Shown here piece after piece: positions 54,373-62,202 of a stretch of 64,000 nucleotides of DNA. Numbering within the stretch: the stretch's first letter is position 1; the number at the start of each line of letters is the position of its first letter. The position numbers and the translations under genes are program-made. A model generated the notes under the pieces. That model did not search any database and was not told the origin of the DNA. It was given only the letters and a program-made list of their open reading frames with translations. Origin of the DNA: Methanomassiliicoccus sp. (GTDB lineage: Archaea > Thermoplasmatota > Thermoplasmata > Methanomassiliicoccales > Methanomassiliicoccaceae). Location of the stretch: NCBI GenBank assembly GCA_018262895.1, contig JADFDJ010000004.1, forward strand, positions 62,001 to 126,000, written 5' to 3'.

Positions 54373-55386
54373 GTGGTGGAGCATCCGCCAAATGTGTCTC
54401 CGGCAACAGATGGATGGAGCATCAGCAGCAGTCCCAGGATCGATGGAAGGTCCGTCCTCATCACTGGTGGAGCATCCGGCCTGGGTGCGAGGATATCCAA
54501 GGCCCTGTCCGCGCTGGGAGCACAGGTGACCGTTGCCGATGTGGATCTCAAGGGGGCGACCTCGGTTGCGGAGGACATTCGGACCACCATCGATTACGCC
54601 CGACCCGAGGTACTGGGGATCGACCTCGGGGACCTTCGTTCGGTGGAGAGGGCCGCCACGACCTTCCGTTCCAGGCACGAGTCTCTAGACCTTTTGGTGA
54701 ACAATGCTGGCATAATGACCCCTCCGTACTCGAGGACGGTGCATGGATATGAGTCACAGTGGGGGATCAACCACCTCGGTCATTTCGCCCTCACCGCGGC
54801 ACTCCTGGACCCCCTATTGGAGCAGAGAGGTTCACGGGTGGTCGTCCAGACCAGCTGCGTCCACAGGGGAGGGAGTATTAACTTCGAGGACATCAACTCG
54901 GAGCGGTCCTACGGGCCATGGAGGGCCTACAAGCAGAGCAAGCTCGCAACACTGCTATTCGCCCGCGAGCTGCAGAGACGGTTGGACCTGGGGGGGATCG
55001 AATCGCCCATCTGCGTGGCCTGCCATCCCGGACTGGTGGACACTCCCCTGTACCGCAATACCCGTCTGATGCGCTGGTACCTGCAGCCTTTCATGCACAG
55101 TATCGAAGCTGGCATCCAACCCGCTCTGCGGGCCTGTCTGGACCGGTCGGTGAAGGGCGGTGAGATCATCGGACCGGACGGATGGATGGAGTTCAAGGGT
55201 CGTCCGGTAAGAGTGCGCCCTCACCGCAAGGGAAAGGACATGCATTTGGCAGGTAAGGTATGGGAGATGTCCGAACGCATGACCGGCATCGAACTCTCCG
55301 CCCTCATCGATGCCGCCCCTCGGAGAAATTGCTCGGAAATGGGCGCTGAGGGCACCGCAATGCTTGATAATGAGATTGAGCGATGA
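54373..55386 (+). CDS. short-chain dehydrogenase/reductase
   Basis: A 337-residue NAD(P)-dependent oxidoreductase with the cofactor motif TGGASGLG (about 31-38), NNAG (near 113) and the active pair Tyr/Lys in YKQSK. It resembles the retinol-dehydrogenase-like SDR group and has a long C-terminal tail. GTG 54373 is used, with GTG 54391 as an alternative; no ATG is in phase. DUF2769 follows 8 bases after its stop. The substrate is unknown. Confidence 0.85.
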   Translation: MVEHPPNVSPATDGWSISSSPRIDGRSVLITGGASGLGARISKALSALGAQVTVADVDLKGATSVAEDIRTTIDYARPEVLGIDLGDLRSVERAATTFRSRHESLDLLVNNAGIMTPPYSRTVHGYESQWGINHLGHFALTAALLDPLLEQRGSRVVVQTSCVHRGGSINFEDINSERSYGPWRAYKQSKLATLLFARELQRRLDLGGIESPICVACHPGLVDTPLYRNTRLMRWYLQPFMHSIEAGIQPALRACLDRSVKGGEIIGPDGWMEFKGRPVRVRPHRKGKDMHLAGKVWEMSERMTGIELSALIDAAPRRNCSEMGAEGTAMLDNEIER

Positions 55387-55394
55387 CATAGGTG

Positions 55395-55676
55395 ATGCGC
55401 AACATCGATGAACTGAACAGGATGACACCGGAGAAGAGGAAGGCCGAGATCGCGAGCATGCGGACAAAGTGCCCGTGCGCGAAGTGCCCCACCTTCACGG
55501 AGTGCGCGAGGGAACGGGATGAGAAGTTGTTCTGCTTCTACGGACGGTCCCCCGACTGCGTGTCCCGTGAGCTGAAGTGCATCTGTCCCAAATGCCCCGT
55601 GCATGCCGAGTTCGGTTTCAAGGGCCTTCATTACTGCACGCGGGGTGGCGAGAGGACAACCCCCAAGAGGTTCTGA
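55395..55676 (+). CDS. DUF2769-type Cys-rich protein
   Basis: A 93-residue protein with the DUF2769 Cys pattern: CPCAKCPTFTEC (near 25-36), LFCFYGRSPDC, CICPKCPV and YCTRG. Such proteins are common in methanogens and Thermoplasmata and probably bind iron-sulfur or zinc. ATG 55395 follows TAGGTG; GTG 55392 is the alternative. It follows the SDR gene by 8 bases and is likely co-transcribed. Confidence 0.8.
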   Translation: MRNIDELNRMTPEKRKAEIASMRTKCPCAKCPTFTECARERDEKLFCFYGRSPDCVSRELKCICPKCPVHAEFGFKGLHYCTRGGERTTPKRF

Positions 55677-55825
55677 TCCAGCTGGCGTCTCCGCCTCCTG
55701 ATGTCCTGGGTCCCCATGATGTGGACCGTGCTTCACACCAATGTTGATATATCCTCTTTTTTATGCATGCGCATAGGATGTGGTGGTAGCCGACGACAAA
55801 ACACGGTGGCTCTCGGATTGCGATA

Positions 55826-56758
55826 GTGGCGGCCATCATCGGGAACCTGGCTATTGCCGTGGTCAAGTTCATCGCCGCAGCCATCACCGGCTCCTCGGCC
55901 ATGATCTCCGAGGGCATCCACTCCATCGTGGACACTGGTAATGGTGTGCTGCTGCTTCTGGGATTGAAACGGGCCAAGCAGCCTGCCGATGGGAGCCATC
56001 CGTTCGGTTACGGCAAGTCGTTGTACTTCTGGACCAACATCGTGGCCATATCCATCTTCGGCATCGGCGGCGGCATGTCCCTGTACGAGGGCATCACCTA
56101 TATCGGCGATGTGACCCCCAGCACGGAGCTGGGAGACCCAACCGCAGCTTACATCGTGCTCGCTATAGCCATATTGATAGAGAGTTCCTCTTTCACGATC
56201 GCCATCAGGCAATTCTTCCAGGCGAAGGGCGCGAAGAGCTCCATGGAGTTCTTTAAGGAGTCGAAGGACCCGAGCCTCTACACCGTGGTCCTTGAGGACA
56301 GCGCCGCATTGCTCGGCCTTTTCTTCGCGTTCCTAGGCATATTCTTCGGCCACTTGTTGAAGAACCCTTACCTGGATGGAATGGCATCCATAGCCATCGG
56401 CATCCTGCTGATGAGCGTGGCCTGGTTCCTGGCGCACAGGACTAGCGATCTGCTTCTTGGGGAGGGGGTCAGCGCGGAGATGCTGGCGGACATCCGAAGG
56501 CGCGTGGAGGAGGACCCAGCGGTGGAGCGCTCCGGGGACATCCTCACGATGTACCTGGGCCCGCACGACCTGCTCATCAACATGGGCGTGTGCTTCGTCC
56601 CGGGCACAACGGCCGAGCAGATGCATCAGGCCATCCGACGTATCGAGGCGGAGCTCCGCAGGACATACCCCGAGACCAACAGAGTGTATATCGAAGCTGA
56701 ATCGCTACCTGCCGTGGCTCCGATGTGCTCAGAACGATCTGCCAGTAAACATGACTAG
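55826..56758 (+). CDS. cation diffusion facilitator, 5' end in doubt
   Basis: A CDF-family metal exporter with six membrane segments and the metal sites SEGIHSIVDTGN (helix 2) and LEDSAALLG (helix 5), plus a C-terminal cytoplasmic domain (about 215-295). GTG 55826 lies within the first helix, so the frame lacks the usual N-terminal 10-15 residues. An upstream segment in another phase (ADDKTR, from GTG 55783) fits both that missing part and a TATA box at about 55757. This suggests a frameshift in the gene or assembly. Most likely exports zinc, iron or manganese. Confidence 0.8.
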   Translation: MAAIIGNLAIAVVKFIAAAITGSSAMISEGIHSIVDTGNGVLLLLGLKRAKQPADGSHPFGYGKSLYFWTNIVAISIFGIGGGMSLYEGITYIGDVTPSTELGDPTAAYIVLAIAILIESSSFTIAIRQFFQAKGAKSSMEFFKESKDPSLYTVVLEDSAALLGLFFAFLGIFFGHLLKNPYLDGMASIAIGILLMSVAWFLAHRTSDLLLGEGVSAEMLADIRRRVEEDPAVERSGDILTMYLGPHDLLINMGVCFVPGTTAEQMHQAIRRIEAELRRTYPETNRVYIEAESLPAVAPMCSERSASKHD

Positions 56759-56789
56759 TACCGATCTCCGCAAGAGGTAGGGAAAAGGC

Positions 56790-57023
56790 TTACGGCTGCG
56801 GTTCATTCTCTTCCGCAAGCTTACTGAAGTACTCCACCGAGCTGGGGTTGGTGACCTCTATGGTCAGGATTATGTTGTCGTCTTCCTCCTCAGCGTCCTT
56901 GATGAAGCCTATCAGGATGTTCTCATCCCCGAAAGGGCAAAAGCCATCGGCCCTGAACCTTTCCAACAGCCCCTGGGCGAGCTTGTCTGTCTTCGGGGAC
57001 GTTAAACGGACGATCACGTGCAT
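56790..57023 (-). CDS. small protein, unknown function
   Basis: A 77-residue protein with an alternating pattern (HVIVRLTSPKTDKLAQGLLERFRADGF, NILIGFIKDAEEEDDNIILTIEV) like a small ferredoxin-like fold and an acidic end. No family recognised. It is convergent with the CDF gene. Confidence 0.55.
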   Translation of the reverse strand: MHVIVRLTSPKTDKLAQGLLERFRADGFCPFGDENILIGFIKDAEEEDDNIILTIEVTNPSSVEYFSKLAEENEPQP

Positions 57024-57152
57024 TACTCGAGTCCTGTTTATTTAGATTGGTCGCCCCGGTTTGAGAGTTCTGATAGTGAAACCGCCTGCTGTTCTGGAGT
57101 CATCACCGAAGACTGGTCCAGAGAATCAGCTTGAGCCAGCACTTCGCAAGGA

Positions 57153-57159
57153 ATATATA
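57153..57159 (+). promoter_or_regulatory. TATA box for SRP RNA
   Basis: ATATATA lies about 22-25 nt before the predicted 5' end of the SRP RNA, with no reading frame following, as expected for a stable RNA promoter. Confidence 0.7.
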
Positions 57160-57176
57160 GGTACAGCATCTTAGGA

Positions 57177-57495
57177 GGGGCGCTAGGCTCGACCGGGACG
57201 TTCGGCACGCCCTTTTACACCGCAGACGTCGATAGCGGGGGTGACAACGGGGGACGCCGTAACCGGAAAGGCGCGGGCCCTGCCAACGACTATGAGGCCT
57301 CGTCCTATGGGGTTGGAGGCGGTTAGGAGGCGCGATCGGAGGGTCGCGCGCCTTTCCCTGGTCACGGAGAACGGGTCAGGCCCTGACGGGAGCAGCCTTA
57401 CCGTGGACTACTAACGCTCAAAGGGGAGCGGGGCTGAGAAGCTGGTAGGACAACTCGTGTTGATCCGAGCGGCTACCTCCGCGGCCTAGCGCTTT
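57177..57495 (+). ncRNA. signal recognition particle RNA (7S/SRP RNA)
   Basis: About 315 nt, the usual archaeal size. The ends pair as GCGCTAGGC (57180-57188) with GCCTAGCGC (57484-57492), as in archaeal helix 1. The SRP54-binding helix 8 is recognisable from GGGTCAGG... GGGAGCAGCC near 57373-57396. A TATA box lies just upstream. It forms the scaffold of the particle that targets secretory and membrane proteins. The 3' end lies 3 nt from the stop of the AIR-synthase-related gene on the other strand. Confidence 0.92.
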
Positions 57496-57497
57496 CT

Positions 57498-58493
57498 TCA
57501 TCTCTGTGCGTGAGAAGGCAACTTGCTCGGATCGCAACCGGTTATCTTGTCACGCTTTAGGTCGAAAACCACCGCACTGGCACCGCTATCGGATATGACC
57601 AGCTCATTGGTGTCGTCCACAACCCCAACGACAGCGGCGGTGATGCCTACCTCATTGAAGATGTCTATGACCTCACGGGAACACCTGGCATCGCAAGTGA
57701 CCGTGAAACCGCAACCTTGGTAGGCAAGAAGCCACTGCTCGAGATCGACATTCTGGGGGCGGGGGATCTTGTTCAGCTCTACCCTGCCGCCCTTGCCGCT
57801 GGTCTCCAGTAGCATTCCCAGAGTGCCTATGCATCCGGGATTGCTGATGTCCTTTCCTGAACGGACAAGATGCCTCTTGCCGATCTCGTTCATGATCAGC
57901 ATCTGCTTACGGCAGAAATCAGAATCCTTCAAGGAAGTTGTGTCCCAAGCATAAGGAAGTGCAGGTGGGAAGAAGCCGACGAGGTCCATTGCGAAAATTA
58001 TGTCATCGCCCGCCCTAGCAGTATGCGAATAGATGACCGAATCCCTTCGAGCAGTGCCGAGAACGGCAACATCGATGGCATTGTATCCGCAATCAGGATG
58101 AGTATGTCCGCCAACGATAGGGACCCCGAACTTTTGCACAGCCGACTCCATGCCCTTCATGACCTGAGCGCAGACGTTCTCCTCCTTCATGGAGACTATG
58201 TCCACCATGGCCAATGGCACGCCCCCCATCGCAGAGATGTCGTTCAGGTTCACCAGAACAGCAAAGTAACCAGCGTAGAAGGGATTGGTCTTCATCAGGC
58301 TTTCCATGATCCCATCTGCGGCCAGCAGAAGTACGTCGTCGTTGAAGCCTATGACCGCCGCATCGTCCCCGTATGCCGCAAGGATGTTATCCTGAGGAAT
58401 GAGGGGGAAGAAATTGATGACCTCGGAAATGGTCCTCTTTCGGGTCACCCCTGGATAATTCCTAAGCTTCTCTGCAAGGGCCTGCAGGTCCAT
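57498..58493 (-). CDS. AIR-synthase-related protein, methanogenesis marker 2-like
   Basis: A 331-residue protein of the PurM/SelD/ThiL ATP-binding superfamily. It has YGDDAAVIG (41-49), a DGI motif (near 60), a metal-binding NLNDISAMGG (about 83-92) and VGGHTHPD (about 126-133). By eye it is closest to the methanogenesis marker 2 group, of unknown function, though related sll0787-type proteins exist in non-methanogens. A TATA-like TTTATTTAAG lies about 28 nt before ATG 58493, so it may have its own promoter, although the winged-helix gene upstream is on the same strand. It may act in selenium or cofactor chemistry. Confidence 0.72.
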   Translation of the reverse strand: MDLQALAEKLRNYPGVTRKRTISEVINFFPLIPQDNILAAYGDDAAVIGFNDDVLLLAADGIMESLMKTNPFYAGYFAVLVNLNDISAMGGVPLAMVDIVSMKEENVCAQVMKGMESAVQKFGVPIVGGHTHPDCGYNAIDVAVLGTARRDSVIYSHTARAGDDIIFAMDLVGFFPPALPYAWDTTSLKDSDFCRKQMLIMNEIGKRHLVRSGKDISNPGCIGTLGMLLETSGKGGRVELNKIPRPQNVDLEQWLLAYQGCGFTVTCDARCSREVIDIFNEVGITAAVVGVVDDTNELVISDSGASAVVFDLKRDKITGCDPSKLPSHAQR

Positions 58494-58547
58494 ATTCGAG
58501 TCAATAGATGCATGGCTTAAATAAATTGTTCAGACCTGTAATATTGG

Positions 58548-59147
58548 TCAATGCCTCTCTCCGACACCGAAATCCAATTTTGTCTGCTTGGTCTCGCGTA
58601 TGAGATTGGAGAAGCCAAGGAGATCGCAAAGGATAGATGAGAGAAGGTCCTCGAACTTAGAGGAGAGGCCTGGATCGTCATGAACGTACGCAAGGTTCAC
58701 ATCAAGTATCTTGATACCTGCTCTTTGCAGGAATTTTTTCACATCTTGCTTTTCCTCGTTGCTCACCTGCATCGCCGGTGGCATATCCCTGACCCCCGCT
58801 CTCCTAAGCTCCTCGAAGAAAATCGGTCGGTGGAACAACCTGTACAGGGTGTATAATATCAGGAGATCGGCGTCGGGTCCACTGCTAATATTTCTCGCCC
58901 CATCTCCGACGATCTCGTAGACGTCCTTATCCTTGCCTTTCCCTAGAATGTAGACCTTTGAGGGTGGCACATCCTTTTCCTTCAAGTAGTTGTTATCAGT
59001 AAGTGCCCTTAGATAACCCGTTAGAATGAGCCTATGAAGGTTTACGCCCCTCTCCCCTAGTTCCTTGGATAAGGCGCTTATTGATTTCCCATCATTCTTT
59101 AAAATATCAAATATATGCTCCTTCAATGCCCTATCTGGGTTGAACAT
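58548..59147 (-). CDS. winged-helix regulator-like protein
   Basis: A 199-residue protein whose first 70 residues (DILKNDGKSISALSKELGERGVNLHRLILTGYLRALTDNNYLKEKDV) form a helix-turn-helix plus wing. The middle is helical and contains a Cys-poor region (LLILYTLYRLFHRPIFFEELRRAG), and the C-terminus is amphipathic. It lies 55 bases upstream of the AIR-synthase-like gene on the same strand and may regulate it. Confidence 0.72.
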   Translation of the reverse strand: MFNPDRALKEHIFDILKNDGKSISALSKELGERGVNLHRLILTGYLRALTDNNYLKEKDVPPSKVYILGKGKDKDVYEIVGDGARNISSGPDADLLILYTLYRLFHRPIFFEELRRAGVRDMPPAMQVSNEEKQDVKKFLQRAGIKILDVNLAYVHDDPGLSSKFEDLLSSILCDLLGFSNLIRETKQTKLDFGVGERH

Positions 59148-59690
59148 TTTATCAGATGTGGTAACAGACTTGATAAATAAATAATTGATTTGTTCTTTCT
59201 ACATTATAACTTATTAGAAAGCCTGTTGAACGAGATCCTTCAAGTTCAGTTTGTCCCACTTAGGCAACTTGTTGAGAGTATCTTGACCTATGCTTAGTGT
59301 GCATCCCTCTGCATCAATGCCGCTGTTCTCAAATTTTAGAAAGACATAATAAAGATGTGATTGTATCCGGCTAGTGTTATTGATGATGATAGAGATAACA
59401 AGGCTTATCTCGAATTGATTTCGATGTATAATATATATTCTGACTATCAAGAACAATAATAAACTATACTCCGCAAAATGTTATTTAATTCGTTTTTTCG
59501 AGCAACTCACAATACTGGCATATTCATCTGGTAACAAATATGATATCGAACCTGATAACAAAGTCAATTTTTAATGGACATTTTTGCATCCCTATTGTAC
59601 CAGGTTCTTGTCAAAATTACACTTATACCCAATCTTCAATTGTCCTTTTTGTTCAATCAGTAGCGAAATGGTAGGGGCACGAGTGGTATA
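59148..59690. other. AT-rich gap with one doubtful ORF
   Basis: About 540 bases clearly lower in GC than the flanks. It includes T-rich and ATAATATATATT runs near 59430-59470. A minus-strand frame (59214-59456) is listed separately. TATA-like sequence at the end may serve nrdD. Confidence 0.5.
59214..59456 (-). CDS. doubtful 80-residue ORF, possible gene remnant
   Basis: The last 37 codons (SGIDAEGCTLSIGQDTLNK... then KWDKLNLKDLVQQAF) read like real protein, while the first 40 codons are AT-rich and Ile/Asn/Tyr-heavy, typical of chance frames. It may be the 3' end of a lost gene. No family recognised. Confidence 0.3.
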   Translation of the reverse strand: MFLIVRIYIIHRNQFEISLVISIIINNTSRIQSHLYYVFLKFENSGIDAEGCTLSIGQDTLNKLPKWDKLNLKDLVQQAF

Positions 59691-61793
59691 ATGAAAGCAT
59701 CTGAAGAGAAGCAATCGACAAACATGTATGGAGACAATAGGGAATCGACCGAACTCACGCTGTTCGTTAGGACGTCCGATGAGGAGCTCAAGAAGTGGGA
59801 CCGTTCTAAGATCTATGATGCCCTGATAAGGGAGACAACGATCAGCGAGGATGCTGCGGCGATCATCTCCCGTGAGGTCGAGAAGATGATAGCAGAGCTC
59901 GAGATTGACATGATCACTGCGCCGTTGATCAGAGAGCTCACAAACGCTAAGCTAGTTGAATATGGGCTTTCCAAGATCAGGAAGCAGCACACCCGTCTAG
60001 GTGTCCCGCTGTATGATGCTCGGCAGATCATCATGATGCCCAACAAGGAGAACGCGAACGTTCCCCACGGGCCGGAGGCCACTAACCTAACTCTTGCAGA
60101 GAACATCAAGAAGGAGTTCGCTCTCCTGGAGGTGTTTTCGCAGGACCTTGCCGACGCTCATATGAGGGGGGACATCCACCTTCACGATCTCGGTATGGTC
60201 GACCGCCCGTACTGCTCGGGGCAGAGCATCGAGTACGTGAAGAAGTTCGGCCTCAACCTTCCAAATGCCCTGAGCATCGCCAAGCCGGCACGGCATCCTG
60301 AGGTCCTGATCGAACAGATCATTAAGTTCTCCGCTGCTCTGCAGGGGCACTTCTCCGGAGCCATAGGATGGGACGCCTTCAACCTGTTCCTTGCCCCTTA
60401 CCTGGTCGATGTTGACAATAAGCGGATGAAGCAGCTTGCCCAGATACTTGTCTATGAGTTCGCCCAGCAGGCTGTTGCCAGGGGAGGGCAGAGCATCTTC
60501 TCCGATCTGAACCTCTACTGGGAAGTCCCTGACCACTTTGTCGGCGTTCCGGCCATCGGACCTGAGGGCAAGTTCACCGGCAAGAACTACGAGGATTACC
60601 TCCCGGAATCGCAGAGGTTCATCAACGCCCTGTTCGACGTGTACCTTGAGGGTGACGCCATGGGAAGACCGTTCTTCTTCCCCAAGCCTAACGTGCACAT
60701 GACGGAAAAGTTCTTCCAGACTGAGGGTCACGAGGAGTTCCTGAACAAGATCTCCAAGGTAGCGTCGGAGAAGGGCAACACCTACTTCGTCTTTGACCGG
60801 GGCGGAACCGCCAAGATATCTGAATGCTGCCGCCTGACCTTCAAACTGGAACAGTCCGACCTGGACGACGCCAAGACCCCGTGGAAGATGAGGTACTCTG
60901 CCATGCAGAACGTCACCATCAACCTTCCAAGGGTCGCATACGATGCTCACCAGAACGATGAGCGCCTGTTCGAACTGCTCACCCAGAGGCTGGAGATTGT
61001 GGCCCAGGCCCACGTTCAGAAGAGGGAGTTCATCACCCAGCTGTTCAATATGGGCAAGAACGGGCCTCTGTCCCTCCTGACTATGAACATGGATGGTGAG
61101 ACCTACTACAGGATCAACAAGTCCTCCTTCCTTGTGGGAATGGTCGGCCTTAACGAGCTGGTGCAATATCACACTGGTCAGCAGCTCCATGAGTCCAAGG
61201 AAGCAATGATGTTCGGCCTCAAGGTCATCTCCTACATGAAGACCGAGGCTGAGCGTATTGGCAACGAGTATGGGCTAAAGATGCCCCTGGAGCAGACCCC
61301 GGCAGAGTCGACGGCATACCGCTTCGCAAAGCTGGACATGAAGTACTACCCCCTCCAGTCACCAACGGTTATAAAGGGCAACAAGAAGAACGGAGAGGTA
61401 TACTACACGAACTCCACCTACATGAACGTGGGAGCGGACATCTCTGCGATCGAGAGGGTAAAAATGGAGGGCCGCTTCCATCCCCTGATCGATGCGGGCT
61501 CCCTCACCCATGTCTGGCTAGGTGAGTCAAAGCCTTCGCCGGAGAGCATTGCGGCATTCGTGGTCAAGACGTTCCAGAACACCTCCAATGCCCAGATCTG
61601 CTTCAGCCCGGAGTTCACATCCTGTCTGAGCTGCGGGAAGACCGCGAGAGGGCTGCGCGAGGCGTGCTCTTACTGCGGTTCCCCCGATGTTGAAGGCATC
61701 ACCCGTGTGACCGGGTTCTTCTCCAAGACCAAGGGGTGGAACAAGGGCAAGATGGGCGAGCTAAAGGACCGCACCAGGAACATCATAGGTTGA
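59691..61793 (+). CDS. nrdD: anaerobic ribonucleoside-triphosphate reductase
   Basis: A 700-residue class III enzyme that makes deoxynucleotides without oxygen. Residues 25-115 are an ATP-cone regulatory domain (FVRTSDEELKKWDRSKI). The central part is the glycyl-radical barrel, with the conserved CSGQ near 179. The zinc site CLSC...CSYC lies at about 645-662, and the glycyl-radical region RVTGFFS is at 672-678, with the radical Gly at about 675, 25 residues from the end. ATG 59691 is used; ATG 59724 (12 residues shorter) is possible. No nrdG activase is in the window. Implies an anaerobic or microaerobic lifestyle. Confidence 0.95.
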   Translation: MKASEEKQSTNMYGDNRESTELTLFVRTSDEELKKWDRSKIYDALIRETTISEDAAAIISREVEKMIAELEIDMITAPLIRELTNAKLVEYGLSKIRKQHTRLGVPLYDARQIIMMPNKENANVPHGPEATNLTLAENIKKEFALLEVFSQDLADAHMRGDIHLHDLGMVDRPYCSGQSIEYVKKFGLNLPNALSIAKPARHPEVLIEQIIKFSAALQGHFSGAIGWDAFNLFLAPYLVDVDNKRMKQLAQILVYEFAQQAVARGGQSIFSDLNLYWEVPDHFVGVPAIGPEGKFTGKNYEDYLPESQRFINALFDVYLEGDAMGRPFFFPKPNVHMTEKFFQTEGHEEFLNKISKVASEKGNTYFVFDRGGTAKISECCRLTFKLEQSDLDDAKTPWKMRYSAMQNVTINLPRVAYDAHQNDERLFELLTQRLEIVAQAHVQKREFITQLFNMGKNGPLSLLTMNMDGETYYRINKSSFLVGMVGLNELVQYHTGQQLHESKEAMMFGLKVISYMKTEAERIGNEYGLKMPLEQTPAESTAYRFAKLDMKYYPLQSPTVIKGNKKNGEVYYTNSTYMNVGADISAIERVKMEGRFHPLIDAGSLTHVWLGESKPSPESIAAFVVKTFQNTSNAQICFSPEFTSCLSCGKTARGLREACSYCGSPDVEGITRVTGFFSKTKGWNKGKMGELKDRTRNIIG

Positions 61794-61934
61794 GCGTTCC
61801 AAACCTCTTCCCACTCTTTTATTACCAAACTTATTTCTATCCATCTGCTTGTCCTTCATTCTTTGTACCATCAGTCAACGATACTTATGGTCCAAGCGTT
61901 AAATACCGCCCAAATCATAGAAAGAACTGCAGGG

Positions 61935-62201
61935 GTGTTGCTTTTGGGACGCGTGAAGGTCGGCGATCATCTATGGTTGAACCTCAGTAGGCGTAGCCAA
62001 TGCGATAACTGCGCGTACAAGGTCTGCGCCCGTAATGATGGCAGCAGAGTGGAGGACTGCCCTCACTTCGTCCCTGCGATGGTGGCCTTCAAGCTGTGCA
62101 GCCGCTGCGGAGAGGTCTTCGAGGTATCCTCCAACTTCAGGGCACTGGACTACGAGCTGTGTCCGGTCTGTAACTCCAAGGTCTACGTCGTCCATATCTG
62201 A
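61935..62201 (+). CDS. zinc-ribbon protein, unknown function
   Basis: About 88 residues with eight Cys in pairs: CDNCAYKVC (near 24-32), a DCPHF segment, CSRCG and CPVC. It probably binds two zinc ions. GTG 61935 is chosen because GTTAAATAC (about 61898-61906) lies 33 nt upstream; the frame from 61863 would begin before the promoter. It stands between nrdD and the convergent protease gene. Confidence 0.6.
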   Translation: MLLLGRVKVGDHLWLNLSRRSQCDNCAYKVCARNDGSRVEDCPHFVPAMVAFKLCSRCGEVFEVSSNFRALDYELCPVCNSKVYVVHI

Positions 62202-62202
62202 C

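Noticed and set aside
60087-61190. 367-codon minus-strand ORF
   Set aside because: It is the reverse of nrdD, a certain gene; high-GC codon bias often opens such shadow frames.
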